Shown in pieces: positions 63,400-64,000 of a stretch of DNA of 64,000 nucleotides. The notes beneath the pieces were generated by a model, which searched no databases, was not told where the DNA came from, and saw only the letters and a list, made by a program, of their open reading frames with translations. The position numbers and the translations under genes are program-made. Origin of the DNA: Neodiprion pinetum (Eukaryota > Arthropoda > Insecta > Hymenoptera > Diprionidae); NCBI RefSeq assembly GCF_021155775.2, contig NC_060235.2:23755598-23819597 (forward strand). Direction: 5' to 3'. Every line of letters begins with the position of its first letter. The stretch's first letter is position 1.

Positions 63400-63535
63400 A
63401 TTTGTTTTCACACTGAAAATATTTATTAGTATTCGAGGTATAACTCGAGGTGGTTGGCGGTTTTCGTTGGAGGTAGTTAGGGGTAATCTCGGTGATTCAG
63501 GACGAGGAGGACGAGGATTTGTGCTGGGTGAGTAA
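63400..63535 (+). repeat. GGAGGTGG-rich dispersed repeat, copy 2
   Basis: Related to 60540-60690: ctgaaaatatttatt, then ggt(a)taactcgaggtggttgg, then gacgagga(g)gacgagg, ending by a donor-like ggtgagt. Confidence 0.55.
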
Positions 63536-63544
63536 AACACTTTT

Positions 63545-64000
63545 ATAATATTTGATGGCAATTGTAATTATATTTCATCTGAAATATTACAAACTTGTCA
63601 CGTTTACAATAAATTATTTCAATTCATTTTTCGTGCAAGCACATATTCAGTAGCTATAAATAATCTTATACAATTTATTATATTATTAATTAATTAATTA
63701 ATATTCTTATAATATTTAATGGCAATTGTAATTATATTTTATCTGAAATATTACAAACTTGTCACGTTTACAATAAATTACTTCAATTCATTTTTCGTGC
63801 AAGCACATATTCAGTAGCTATAAATAATCTTATACAATTTATTATATTATTAATTAATTAATTAATATTCTTATAATATTTAATGGCAATTGTAATTATA
63901 TTTCATCTGAAATATTACAAACTTGTCACGTTTACAATAAATTATTTCAATTCATTTTTCGTGCAAGCACATATTCAGTAGCTATGAATAATCTTGTACA
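63545..64000 (+). repeat. 164-bp tandem array, about 2.8 copies, cut by window end
   Basis: The block cacgtttacaataaatta recurs at 63599, 63763 and 63927, a period of 164 bases. Each unit has an AT-rich half with ttaattaattaattaat and a core caataaatta(t/c)ttcaattca ... cagtagct that matches the 115-bp satellite core. It runs off the window. Confidence 0.93.

Overview
The window reads as AT-rich insect nuclear DNA: short exons with GT-AG introns, poly(A)/poly(T) runs, small inverted-repeat transposons and a satellite array. A hymenopteran-like insect is plausible, but no marker in the window settles the order. All gene models below were built by eye by joining open reading frames at splice sites whose phases agree. 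No search or transcript data was available.

Three genes are well supported. (1) 2297-8412, plus strand: a complete otopetrin-family proton channel of seven coding exons and 671 codons, with an unusual histidine-rich loop between membrane segments 5 and 6. (2) 27105/36444/41436 to 46536, plus strand: a second, paralogous otopetrin. Its common body (42995-46536) can be joined in frame to at least three separate 5' coding exons. It carries a mucin-like threonine-rich segment of about 110 residues at the place where gene 1 has the histidine-rich loop. (3) 53708-58993, minus strand: histidyl-tRNA synthetase. One alternative first exon starts a cytosolic WHEP-type N-terminus and another encodes a mitochondrial presequence. 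Between these two first exons lies an intact exon for a GST-C/eEF1B-like domain with its own stop and polyadenylation signal. It can be joined in frame to the cytosolic first exon.

The rest is gene-poor. 8.4-18.6 kb is intergenic and holds two MITEs; one has RAG/Transib-like CACAGTG ends and a CGCCG target duplication. 18.2-20.2 and 34.9-36.6 kb are GC/CpG-rich blocks that look like promoters and 5' leaders of otopetrin gene 2. 46.6-53.1 kb is intergenic. 59.1-64 kb is repeat-rich: a dispersed duplication of about 350 bp, a ten-copy 115-bp satellite (62167-63316), and a 164-bp array running off the window end that shares a core with the satellite.

In function, the two otopetrins form a tandem pair of membrane proton channels that differ mainly in the termini and the TM5-TM6 linker, the parts most likely to tune gating, targeting or surface presentation. 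The synthetase locus supplies charged tRNA-His to cytosol and mitochondria from one gene, and may also make a non-catalytic product.
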